Source of the DNA: Pedobacter aquatilis
GTDB lineage: Bacteria; Bacteroidota; Bacteroidia; Sphingobacteriales; Sphingobacteriaceae
DNA length: 64,000 nt
Direction: 5' to 3'
Assembly (NCBI RefSeq): GCF_030409415.1
Contig: NZ_JAUFPW010000008.1
Coordinates: 1 to 64,000 of the forward strand
This document shows positions 35,365 to 44,074 of the stretch, piece by piece. The position numbers and the translations under genes are program-made. The notes beneath the pieces were generated by a model that did not search any database, was not told where the DNA came from, and was given only the letters and a program-made list of their open reading frames with translations. The number at the start of each line of letters is the position of its first letter. Position 1 is the first letter of the stretch.

Positions 35365-37662
35365 TTAATTTACGATAATTTCATCAACCATTAACAAAGC
35401 CTTTGAGCCTGCCCCATAAAATACATTCGGAATTGTACCAATGTTTGCAGCTTTTAAATGCACATATCTGGCTTTAATCGGTTCGATTTTATGCAGAACT
35501 GAATTGATGCCTTCCTGGCTAAATTTTGTTTGCCTGGATACTTCCTTGTAATGGTTTCCATCGCTGGAAACTTCTATAATTAATAAGGTTGGCGGGTGCA
35601 TTTTTTGCCATTGATAATTAAGGATGTTAATTCCTACCTCTTTAATCAATTCATCTTTTCCCAAATCCACCACGGCTTCAAAATCAGTTCCACTTAAACC
35701 CAACCACTCTCCATTATTGTACAGCGGAGAACCTTGTAAACCATTTACCAATACCTGTGCATCGATATTATAATTACCCGAACCCAAGTTTTTCAAAGAA
35801 ATACGCTTACCCGTCGCCAAGTTATGAACGATTGTTTGTTCATACAATTTGCCGATAGGATTAGCGCCTTTAAAAACTTGTGCTTTCAAAATTACTGGCT
35901 TACTAAAAGTTAAGCTTGATGTATATTTATTACTGGCTTTTGTGGGCTCAGCACCATTTAAGGTATATCTAATTTCAGCCTCAGGCATATCGGTTTGAAG
36001 CACAAAACCGTGCGCTGTCGCTTTACCCATAACTTCATAAAATGATGAACTATAATTAATTCCTTTCAGAAACTTTAAATTAAATTGTAGTCGCTTTAAA
36101 AAATCAGCATAATTTCTATTTTTAGGAGTTGACCAAGCCATTTCGGATAAGGCAACAATTCGTGGGAAAATCATGTATTCTGCTTTTTTCTCATCGGGCA
36201 TATACTCTGTCCAAACGTTTGCCTGTACGCCTTTTATGTATTTTTGCTCTGTTGAATTCAGTTCTTCAGGCATTGGCTCATATTCGTAAACCTTTCTGAG
36301 TGGCAGATAACCGCCCGCAGCAGTTTGCTCACTTTTATTTAAGGATTGATAATAATCTAGGTAAAGAAATTTTTCGGGCGTCATAATCACGTCGTGTTTA
36401 AGCTTAGCCGCAGCAATGCCGCCTTCTAAACCTCTCCAACTCATTACCGTTGCATCGGGTGCTAAACCACCTTCTAAAATTTCATCCCAACCGATAATCT
36501 TTTTACCTTTTGTATGGAGGTATGTTTCCATTCGGGTGATAAAGTAAGATTGCAACTCGTGCTCATCTTTAAGCTGTTCATCTATTATGCGTTTTTGACA
36601 TTTCGGACAATCGTGCCACCTCGTTTTTGGACATTCATCGCCACCAATATGTATATATTTTGAGGGAAATAGCTCAACCACTTCATCTAAAACACCTTCT
36701 AAAAATGCAAAGGTTTCTTCATTTCCTGCACAGAAAACATCATCAAATACGCCCCAAAAGGTGGCAGTTTGATATGGTCCGCCCGTACAGCCTAAATTTG
36801 GGTAAGCTGCAAGTACAGCTCTTGCGTGGCCAGGCATTTCAATTTCAGGAATAGTATTGATGTTAAGTTTGGCAGCATATTGCACAACATCTTTTATTTC
36901 TTCTTGTGTATAATAACCTCCATAACGTTTACCATCAAAAATATGTGGATTTGAACGTTTATGCCCGACTAAGGTTTCATTTCTATAAGCAGATTTTGTT
37001 TGTAGCAAAGGATATTTTTTAATCTCAACCCTCCAACCCTGGTCATCTGTTAAATGCCAATGAAAAGTATTAATCTTATAAAATGCTAAAACCTGAAGCC
37101 ACTTTTTTATTGAAGCAACACTAAACATATTCCTGGCAACATCAAGATGCATACCTCTGTAGGCAAAACGTGGTTCATCTGCTATTTCATAGGCCTGAAC
37201 GACTATTTTTTTACCATCTTTTTTTATCAGTTGAATTAAAGATTGTAAACCATAAAACAGCCCTTGTTTATCTTTCGCTTTGATATCAATTTTATTGCTG
37301 GAAACAGAAAGAAAATAACCTTCGGATTTAATATTTAAGGTAGAATCCAGGATTAAATTAATGCCTTTCGAGCTTGCATTTCCTCCGTTTGATAGGGTAA
37401 AACCTCCTAAATCATTTAAGTGCTGATTAAAAAATGCTAAGCTTACTTTTTCTCCTATTGGAAAAAAAAGTTTTGTATTCGCGGTTATGGTAAAATATCC
37501 CTGTTTTTTGGTTTCCTTTAATGGTTTTGGAATGATGTCAGAATTAGCTAAATCTTGAGCGTAACCATCGTTAACAACAAATAATATAGTTGCAAATACT
37601 AATATGCTAATGGTTAAAGCTTGCTTAAACAAAATGACTTTTGGTAAGGAGATTTTTATCAT
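35365..37662 (-). CDS. GH20 beta-N-acetylhexosaminidase, secreted
   Basis: A 765-residue exported enzyme. The hydrophobic signal is at about 15-35 (ending GYAQ), behind a short N-terminal extension. A GH20b domain (about 38-160) precedes the catalytic barrel, with GMHLDVARNMF, HWHLTDDQGWRVEIK (about 200), the catalytic Asp-Glu pair in HIGGDECPKTRW (about 341) and VMSWRGLEGG. After about residue 540 come a chitobiase-type tail (EIRYTLNGAEPT) and a discoidin-like F5/8 domain. GH20 enzymes remove terminal GlcNAc or GalNAc by substrate-assisted catalysis and fit the N-glycan theme. The GntP gene follows with no gap. Confidence 0.95.
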   Translation of the reverse strand: MIKISLPKVILFKQALTISILVFATILFVVNDGYAQDLANSDIIPKPLKETKKQGYFTITANTKLFFPIGEKVSLAFFNQHLNDLGGFTLSNGGNASSKGINLILDSTLNIKSEGYFLSVSSNKIDIKAKDKQGLFYGLQSLIQLIKKDGKKIVVQAYEIADEPRFAYRGMHLDVARNMFSVASIKKWLQVLAFYKINTFHWHLTDDQGWRVEIKKYPLLQTKSAYRNETLVGHKRSNPHIFDGKRYGGYYTQEEIKDVVQYAAKLNINTIPEIEMPGHARAVLAAYPNLGCTGGPYQTATFWGVFDDVFCAGNEETFAFLEGVLDEVVELFPSKYIHIGGDECPKTRWHDCPKCQKRIIDEQLKDEHELQSYFITRMETYLHTKGKKIIGWDEILEGGLAPDATVMSWRGLEGGIAAAKLKHDVIMTPEKFLYLDYYQSLNKSEQTAAGGYLPLRKVYEYEPMPEELNSTEQKYIKGVQANVWTEYMPDEKKAEYMIFPRIVALSEMAWSTPKNRNYADFLKRLQFNLKFLKGINYSSSFYEVMGKATAHGFVLQTDMPEAEIRYTLNGAEPTKASNKYTSSLTFSKPVILKAQVFKGANPIGKLYEQTIVHNLATGKRISLKNLGSGNYNIDAQVLVNGLQGSPLYNNGEWLGLSGTDFEAVVDLGKDELIKEVGINILNYQWQKMHPPTLLIIEVSSDGNHYKEVSRQTKFSQEGINSVLHKIEPIKARYVHLKAANIGTIPNVFYGAGSKALLMVDEIIVN

Positions 37663-37791
37663 AACGCCAATTATAATAAGCCTAAGGTAAGTTTAAAACT
37701 TTGTTTTCTCCGTCAATAACTACATTTTCTTGCTCGGCAACGGCTTATATTCAAATGCACTTTTTAATAGCTTTAATGATATACTTGGTTG

Positions 37792-39936
37792 CTATTGAGT
37801 CAAAATTTCTAGATTTCCACCGTTTTTAAATAAATCATGAGAAACGAAATATCCATTATTTAATTTACCATCAACTTTAATTGATTTTAAACCTCTCCCC
37901 TTAGTCGGTTTACTAATTGTGATAATTTTGCCACTACTTGTACGCCATTTAACTTCATCAAAAAGCGGTGCCGTAACGATATATTCTGCATCTGTAGCCG
38001 AAAATGGATAAATTCCAAGAGCGCTAAATACATACCACGATGACATTTCACCGGCATCATCCATACCGCACAAGGCTAAACCTTCATCACCAATTCCGTA
38101 AAGGGCATTCATAATAGTATCTAGTATTTTTTGTGATTTTTCTGGCTTGTTGATGAAATGATAAGAAAATGGCGCCTCATGGTCGGGTTGATTACCGTGG
38201 CAATATTGTCCAATCATCGTTTCTACATTTCTTGCAATATAATTTGGATTCCAAGGAACGGTAAATAGCGAATCTAATTTCGATTCGAAACCCTTTGCGC
38301 CACCATAAAGTTCGATTAAACCTTGCATATCATGCGGAGCAAAAAACGAAACTTGCCATGCGTTGGCCTCTCTATACATATATTCATAATATGGATATTG
38401 TGGATTAAATGGGGTAATCCAAGAACCATCAGCCAATTTACCACGCATGAATCTGGTAGATGGGTCGAACATATTTTTATAGTTTTTAGAGCGAGCCATT
38501 AAAATTCTGTAATTCGCTGTATCACCCAATTTCTTCGCAATTTGGGCAACGGAATAATCATCATAAGCATATTCTAAAGTTTTAGAAACACCAGCAGCAG
38601 CTTTAGTTTCAACATGTGGGTTCTGAACATCTGGGTCAGAAATAAAACCTTTTTTAATGTATTCTTCTACGTGAGGTCTTGCACCGCCCGGGGTATTGGC
38701 GTTTTTCAATAAAATTTGATAAGTACCGTTAATATCAAACTTATCGATACCGCGAAGATATGCGCCTGCAATTGAAGAAGAACCATGGTCGCCATGGAAG
38801 AATGTTGGAATAAACCCTTTTTTGTCACCTACATCTTTCATTGATTTTATAACATCAAGCGTAACCTCAGGTGAAATCAATCCTAGCAAAACATCTTTGT
38901 TTCGGTACGTATCCCACAGAGATGGTTCGGTATAATAATTGAAATCTGCCTTTACAACTTTTCTATTTGCATCTGTAAATTGTCCATTAACATCACTGCG
39001 CAAAGCCGGCCATAAGAATGAACGGTATAAGCAAGAATATAGCATAACTTTTTGCTTTTCAGTTCCGCCCTTAACTTGTATAGATGATAATATTGTTTCC
39101 CATTTCGAGGTTGCTTCCTTTCGAATTATAGCAAATGATTTTTTGCCAATTTCTGCCATTAAATTTTCTTTTGCATTTTCCGTGCTTACGAAAGATAAAC
39201 CTATTTTAAGTTCTACAGGAGCAGCATTACCATCTGCTAAATATGCAATTGCATAACCTGTTCTTTTACCCTCTTCAGTTTTTTGTAGTTTATTTATTTT
39301 TGTGTTGATGATTGCGTAGAAATAAACGTTCTCTCCTCCCTGAAAACCTTTAATTACGTTCCTGCCCTCTTGTTCGATATTCCAGGTTGAAACACGGCTA
39401 TTGGCTTTCCCCATATCGAAAAGGATTTGCCTGTTTGTATTATTCTTAAATTCGTATTTGTGATAACCAGCTCTTAATGTTGATGTAAGACTAACATTTA
39501 CATCGTAATCATCTAAGTAGACCTGATAAAAACCTGGTGCTGAACTTTCTTTTTGATGTGAAAATTTTGAACCAAACTTTTCACCTGGGTTTGACATTGG
39601 TAAAATCGGAATATTACACAGATTCCAGTGGCCCTTATTGGTATGCGTAAAACCTAAAATAAAAGAATCTTCATATTCATAACCTGCACCAGAGCCATAT
39701 TCAGTCATTGGACTTAACTGTACCATTGCGTTTGGCAAGGATGTTCCGGGAAATGTTAATCCTGCCCAAGAACGCCAACCTTTGGGCAATTCATAACCTA
39801 AAATTTTAGGATCTGTTAAAGGTGCTGTACCAATAAATGTATTAACATATTTTGTAAAGGTTTGGCTTTTTGCAGATGCAGATATTAGACATAAAAGCAG
39901 CATTCCATAAATAAATGGCTTGGTTAAACTTTTCAT
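37792..39936 (-). CDS. GH92 alpha-mannosidase (first copy), secreted
   Basis: I start at ATG 39936 (714 residues) because it begins the signal peptide (MKSLTKPFIYGMLLLCLISA); an upstream ATG at 39966 would add ten residues. GH92 features: KYVNTFIGTAPL at the mature start, SPMTEYGSGAGYEY, GFTHTNKGHW, YTEPSLWDTYRNKDVLL (about 310), and the C-terminal base motif DDAGEMSSWYVFSALGIYPF (about 630), where many family members have NDDxGQMSAWY. GH92 exo-alpha-mannosidases need calcium and trim alpha-1,2/1,3-linked mannose from N-glycans. The gene lies 129 bp before GH20 and 143 bp after GH125 on the same strand. The Gln-to-Glu change (GEM for GQM) may alter specificity. Confidence 0.93.
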   Translation of the reverse strand: MKSLTKPFIYGMLLLCLISASAKSQTFTKYVNTFIGTAPLTDPKILGYELPKGWRSWAGLTFPGTSLPNAMVQLSPMTEYGSGAGYEYEDSFILGFTHTNKGHWNLCNIPILPMSNPGEKFGSKFSHQKESSAPGFYQVYLDDYDVNVSLTSTLRAGYHKYEFKNNTNRQILFDMGKANSRVSTWNIEQEGRNVIKGFQGGENVYFYAIINTKINKLQKTEEGKRTGYAIAYLADGNAAPVELKIGLSFVSTENAKENLMAEIGKKSFAIIRKEATSKWETILSSIQVKGGTEKQKVMLYSCLYRSFLWPALRSDVNGQFTDANRKVVKADFNYYTEPSLWDTYRNKDVLLGLISPEVTLDVIKSMKDVGDKKGFIPTFFHGDHGSSSIAGAYLRGIDKFDINGTYQILLKNANTPGGARPHVEEYIKKGFISDPDVQNPHVETKAAAGVSKTLEYAYDDYSVAQIAKKLGDTANYRILMARSKNYKNMFDPSTRFMRGKLADGSWITPFNPQYPYYEYMYREANAWQVSFFAPHDMQGLIELYGGAKGFESKLDSLFTVPWNPNYIARNVETMIGQYCHGNQPDHEAPFSYHFINKPEKSQKILDTIMNALYGIGDEGLALCGMDDAGEMSSWYVFSALGIYPFSATDAEYIVTAPLFDEVKWRTSSGKIITISKPTKGRGLKSIKVDGKLNNGYFVSHDLFKNGGNLEILTQ

Positions 39937-39963
39937 TAGATAAATATATTTGGGTTGGAAAAT

Positions 39964-39971
39964 CAAAAATA
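39964..39971 (-). promoter_or_regulatory. Possible -7 element for the first GH92 gene
   Basis: On the minus strand TATTTTTG fits TAnnTTTG. No TTG is found 17-23 bp further upstream. It lies 27 bp before the ATG at 39936. Confidence 0.35.
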
Positions 39972-40079
39972 AATAATTGGATTATTAGAGATAAAAGGTA
40001 GCATTATCATTACCCTAAATCGATTTATTATGTATCAAAAGAAAAAGCCCGCTTCATTTTATTGAAGACGGGCTAACAA

Positions 40080-41504
40080 TTAAACTTTTAATAGAGCAGG
40101 TTTTTCATTGTAAGTTCTCCAGAGTAACTCACCAAATAAGGTATTAGACCATGCAAACCAAGAACGAGTAAACTTGGTAGGGTCATTTTTATGAAAACCT
40201 TCATGCATGAAGCCTGTACCAGCATGGGTTTTCTGTAAAGTTTCTATACACCACTTAATTTCTTTGTCATCAGTAGAAGTTAAAGCCCTCATAGTGATAC
40301 TCATCGGCCAAATCATATCTTGTCCAACATGTGGACCGCCAATACCTTCTGCCGCTGTTCCTTTAAAGAAATAAGGATTATCTAAAGAAAGTGCAAACTT
40401 CCTTGTATTTTGATAAATCGGATCATCAAGTTTAACAGCGCCCAAATAAGGCAAACTCAATAAACTCGGTACGTTAGAGTCATCCATTAAATAAGAGCTA
40501 CCAAATCCATCAACTTCGAAAGCATAAATTTTTCCATATTTTGGATGATTTACAATGGCATGCTTTTGTATAGCAGCGCTAACTTCATCAGCAAGATTTA
40601 ATAAATTACTTTCTAAAGCAGCATCACTTTGCAGAGCCTTAATCATTTCTGCAGCCTGCTTCAAACTTGTTACAGCAAAGAAATTTGAAGGAATCAGGAA
40701 TGGAAAGATAGTTGCATCATCACTTGGGCGAAAAGCAGAGCAAATTAAACCAACTGGATTTACCGGAAAACCATAACCCGCCATAGGCAATGAATCCGTA
40801 GGATGAGGTGTATTACGCTGAAAGTGGTAAGGTCCGTTATTCGTTTTACGTTGCTGTTCTTTAAAAGTTTTTAGCGTTGCCTCAATTCCTTTTTTCCAGT
40901 TTGCATCAAAGGGAGCTTTATCTCCGGTTTTTTTCCAGTAGTGATAAGCCAAACGAATTGGATAACATAATGAATCAATTTCCCATTTGCGCTCATGTAC
41001 GCCAGCTTGCATGTCTGTACGATCTGTCTTCCACTCGCCTACTTTGTTGGCATCACCATAAAATGCATTGGCGTATGGGTCTTTTAAAACACACTGCGTT
41101 TGGTGGCTAATAACACCAGCAATTAACTTTTTTAACGGTTCATCTTCATTAACAAATTGTAAATACGGCCAAACCTGGGCAGAACTATCGCGTAGCCACA
41201 TTGCATCGATATCACCAGTAATTACATAAGTATCTGGTTTACCATTTTTATCAGAATAATAAACCGTAGTGTCTAGAGTATTGGGGAAGCAGTTTTCAAA
41301 TAACCAATTCAATTCTGGATTTTTAACCTTACTTTGAAATGTTTTTATTGCACTATCTATTGCTTTACTCTTAAAATGTCTTTTACCTTCAGCAACTCTT
41401 ACTATCGGAAATTCTGGAGCTAATTCTGCGGCAAAAGAAAATTTAGATGCCACAACACCTGCGCCTAATAAGCCCGTGTTTTGAATAAAAGTTCTTCTTT
41501 TCAT
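40080..41504 (-). CDS. GH125 exo-alpha-1,6-mannosidase with a twin-arginine signal
   Basis: A 474-residue enzyme. The N-terminus MKRRTFIQNTGLLGAGVVA is a twin-arginine export signal, so the protein is probably folded before export. GH125 signatures follow: VITGDIDAMWLRDSSAQVWPYL (about 93-114, read in two parts), MQAGVHERKWEIDSLCYPIRLAYHYW (about 160-185), FGSSYLMDDSNVPSLLSLPYLG and RSWFAWSNTLFGELLW at the end. The family removes alpha-1,6-linked mannose from N-glycan cores and branches. It is the first gene of the minus-strand glycosidase run and has a good promoter at 41621-41652. Confidence 0.94.
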   Translation of the reverse strand: MKRRTFIQNTGLLGAGVVASKFSFAAELAPEFPIVRVAEGKRHFKSKAIDSAIKTFQSKVKNPELNWLFENCFPNTLDTTVYYSDKNGKPDTYVITGDIDAMWLRDSSAQVWPYLQFVNEDEPLKKLIAGVISHQTQCVLKDPYANAFYGDANKVGEWKTDRTDMQAGVHERKWEIDSLCYPIRLAYHYWKKTGDKAPFDANWKKGIEATLKTFKEQQRKTNNGPYHFQRNTPHPTDSLPMAGYGFPVNPVGLICSAFRPSDDATIFPFLIPSNFFAVTSLKQAAEMIKALQSDAALESNLLNLADEVSAAIQKHAIVNHPKYGKIYAFEVDGFGSSYLMDDSNVPSLLSLPYLGAVKLDDPIYQNTRKFALSLDNPYFFKGTAAEGIGGPHVGQDMIWPMSITMRALTSTDDKEIKWCIETLQKTHAGTGFMHEGFHKNDPTKFTRSWFAWSNTLFGELLWRTYNEKPALLKV

Positions 41505-41620
41505 AGTTATTCTTTGTGTATTGATTTTAGGTTGTTCTTACTGAAAAAGACAAGCGCAAAATGCATTATATTTTTTTTTGCAGATGCACTAGATAAAAAA
41601 TATTCCGGTTAGAACTAAAA

Positions 41621-41652
41621 CAAATATATATTAAAATTTTCTGAAGATCAAA
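41621..41652 (-). promoter_or_regulatory. Putative promoter of the GH125 gene and following glycosidase run
   Basis: Read on the minus strand, TTTG (41652-41649) is followed after 20 bp by TATATTTG (41628-41621), matching the Bacteroidota TTG / TAnnTTTG consensus in sequence and spacing. The predicted start near 41614 leaves a leader of about 110 bases before the ATG at 41504. Confidence 0.65.
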
Positions 41653-41794
41653 ATCAAAAAAGGCAATTAAGGCATTCCTAAATCGTTTTTTCAATACGTA
41701 CCAAAGATATTACAAGCAAATGCTTCGGGAGGAAATTTTTAGCATTTAGAATTGCTCATTTGTATGGCAGAATTTATAAAATTGTCTATAAAGT

Positions 41795-42232
41795 TTATTT
41801 AAATAACCAATCAATATTAAGTTTAACACAGTCTGCATGGTTATTTATTTCTGATTTAAAAGTTTGGTTGAAGTTGAATGTATTTTTATTAATCAGCTTA
41901 ATTGTTCTTGTCAAAAGTTTAGTGTCATTTTTAAGTGATTGAATAAATTCTAAAAATAGATTTGTATGGTTGGTGTAGAGAAATACCAAGAATTCTTTTG
42001 GATTAAAGACCTTATCCTGAGGGAGCCAATCTGGTTTGAATCCGTTAGTAATGTAGAAAACCAATGCCTCATAATCGTTAATAATACTTTCAATACAATC
42101 ATTAGAATACATATAATTGGTGGTACCTCTCCCCAAGAAATTATTTTGACTTTTGTACTCTTTAAATTGAGTTACAGGCAATACTGTTTTTAATATACTT
42201 GCCTTTGATTTGATAGGTGATGATGCAATCAT
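41795..42232 (-). CDS. Unknown protein, possible fragment of a contractile-injection tape-measure protein
   Basis: A 145-residue open frame with no signal peptide. Its middle, DYEALVFYITNGFKPDWLPQ followed by LYTNHTNLFLEFIQSLKND, is reminiscent of the repeated 'LL.FL.TG.LPWW ... LL...P..L...L' pattern in Bacteroidota contractile injection system tape-measure proteins, which are many times longer. No other injection-system gene is in the window. It may be a relic, a small unrelated gene or chance. The surroundings are very AT-rich and repeat-free. Confidence 0.4.
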   Translation of the reverse strand: MIASSPIKSKASILKTVLPVTQFKEYKSQNNFLGRGTTNYMYSNDCIESIINDYEALVFYITNGFKPDWLPQDKVFNPKEFLVFLYTNHTNLFLEFIQSLKNDTKLLTRTIKLINKNTFNFNQTFKSEINNHADCVKLNIDWLFK

Positions 42233-42249
42233 GAGAATGTGTTTAAGGA

Positions 42250-42453
42250 TTAATTTTTTATTATATCGAACTCAATACGAAGCGGAGATTTTAATAAGTT
42301 TTTAGTTGTATTCTTATGAGTTTGAAATAGATTATAAGTGTATTGTATAGCGGGAGGAATAGCGGTTTCGACAGGATAAAAAATGGTAACGAAGTGGTTG
42401 TTTCGTGAACATAAACACATTGTTGCAGTGCACACTTTGAGCATTTTGAACAT
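42250..42453 (-). CDS. Short unknown open frame
   Basis: A 67-codon frame, 17 bp upstream of the 145-residue unknown on the same strand but in another phase. It has no recognisable domain; a Cys-rich start (CTATMCLCS) and a Lys/Asn-rich end. It could be a decayed 5' piece of the same ancestral gene or noncoding. Confidence 0.15.
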   Translation of the reverse strand: MFKMLKVCTATMCLCSRNNHFVTIFYPVETAIPPAIQYTYNLFQTHKNTTKNLLKSPLRIEFDIIKN

Positions 42454-42839
42454 AGTTTTATGACTTAGATTCTTATCGTAACTACAACAACCTGAAAGCC
42501 ATTAGTTTAGGGATAATAAAAAGACTTACATAAACCTAAAAAATAAAATTTTAGCATTATTAACATAATTGAGTATTTTTATTAACATACTTATAATCAA
42601 TAAAATATGCTTTCCTCCTATTGTAGCCAGTTTTATTAATATATCAGCAGTTTAATAACTGAGTTATCCACAATCATCTGCATACTCCTTATAGGAATAA
42701 ATTCCTAAATCTTTCTAATTCAATATGAAAGCTACATTTTTTTGCTATATATATTCGTGCAATTATTTAAAACAATGTATCTTTAAAACTACAATAAGCA
42801 AATCTAACCATCCCTAAACTTATTGTCGTCTCAAATTAA
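42454..42839. other. AT-rich gap before the acyltransferase gene
   Basis: No gene, repeat or terminator could be supported in these 386 bases. The last 100 bases contain near-matches to the -7 element (TACATTTT near 42732, TATCTTTA near 42778) but none is exact; the promoter of the following gene is presumably here. Confidence 0.4.
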
Positions 42840-44027
42840 ATGAATGCTGACCAAACGCTTTTATCAAAACGGATTGTTTCTATTGATATTTTAAGAGGCC
42901 TCGTTATGGTAATTATGGCTTTAGACCACACCAGAGATTTCTTTCACATTAATGCAATGACTGGTGACCCACTTAACCCTGATACAACTACTGGAATTCT
43001 ATTTTTCACAAGATGGATTACACATTTTTGTGCACCTACATTTGTTTTCCTATCAGGACTATCAGCCTACTTATCTGCTCAAAATAAAACGCCATCCCAA
43101 TCAAGTTCTTTTCTATTTAAGCGTGGCTTGTGGCTAGTTTTTGTAGAAATAGCAATTGTTACATTCGGTTTAACCTTTAATCCAACCTATAATTTTATTA
43201 TACTCCAGGTAATTTGGGCAATTGGAATTAGTATGATTTTGTTGGCCATTTTCAGTCGGATTTCTTACAATTTGGTATTGATTTTGGGATTCCTGTTAGT
43301 TTTCGGGCATAATGTTTTTAACCTCTTGCCTGCACCAAAAGATGAAGGCCTCAACTTAACCCTAAAAGTTTTTTTCACCGCTTTCGGAACGGTTGTTCCT
43401 ATAGGAAATACTCACTTTGTTGGCGTGTTTTATGCAATTTTACCATGGACAGGAATCATGTTTTTGGGTTACGCAGCCGGAAAATGGTTTGCGAAGGATT
43501 ATAATCCCATTAAAAGAAACAGGAATTTACTAAATTTTGGTGCTTTAGCGTTGATACTTTTTGTAGCACTTCGTTTATTAAGTATTTATGGTGATCCTTC
43601 TACAAGAAAAGAATACCATGATTTGGCTAAAAATTTATTATCTTTTTTTAACGTTAGCAAATATCCACCATCGTTACAATATACAAGTATGACGATTGGA
43701 GTAGCGCTATTGCTATTGGCTTTAATGGAAGAGGCAAGCAGTAAGTTAAGCAAAATGCTTGCTGTTTATGGCTCAGTTCCGTTTTTCTATTACATATTGC
43801 ATTTTTACATATTGCACACCATTTTGGTTGCATTATTTTTTCTCGAAGGAAATACCACCTCACAAATTATACAAATGCCTTTTCTTTTTCGTCCGGCTAC
43901 TTTTGGCTATAACTTATGGATAGTTTATACGATTTGGATTGTAGTAGTTGCATCACTTTACTATCCTAGTAAATGGTTCAAAAAGTATAAAGAAACCCAC
44001 CGTAATTGGTGGTTGAGATATCTATAA
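42840..44027 (+). CDS. HGSNAT/DUF1624-like membrane acyltransferase
   Basis: A 395-residue polytopic protein with about ten hydrophobic helices. The N-terminus RIVSIDILRGLVMVIMALDHTRDFFH (about 11-36, read in two parts) is the signature of heparan-alpha-glucosaminide N-acetyltransferase/DUF1624 proteins, with the conserved Asp-His of the catalytic loop; HFCAPTFVFLSGLSAYL follows at about 62. In the family the protein moves acyl groups across the membrane onto sugar amines. It sits alone on the plus strand between GH125 and the second GH92 gene, which suggests a link with amino-sugar metabolism, but this is context only. Confidence 0.82.
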   Translation: MNADQTLLSKRIVSIDILRGLVMVIMALDHTRDFFHINAMTGDPLNPDTTTGILFFTRWITHFCAPTFVFLSGLSAYLSAQNKTPSQSSSFLFKRGLWLVFVEIAIVTFGLTFNPTYNFIILQVIWAIGISMILLAIFSRISYNLVLILGFLLVFGHNVFNLLPAPKDEGLNLTLKVFFTAFGTVVPIGNTHFVGVFYAILPWTGIMFLGYAAGKWFAKDYNPIKRNRNLLNFGALALILFVALRLLSIYGDPSTRKEYHDLAKNLLSFFNVSKYPPSLQYTSMTIGVALLLLALMEEASSKLSKMLAVYGSVPFFYYILHFYILHTILVALFFLEGNTTSQIIQMPFLFRPATFGYNLWIVYTIWIVVVASLYYPSKWFKKYKETHRNWWLRYL

Positions 44028-44036
44028 AGCAAAAAA

Positions 44037-44059
44037 GCCCCGAAGTTTTCGGGGCTAGC
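44037..44059 (-). terminator. Terminator of the second GH92 gene
   Basis: GCCCCGA (44037-44043) pairs with TCGGGGC (44049-44055). On the minus strand the stem is followed by TTTTTT (complement of 44031-44036), so it ends the GH92 transcript; for the convergent acyltransferase it may work weakly. Confidence 0.75.
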
Positions 44060-44074
44060 TAATCTATGGGATGT

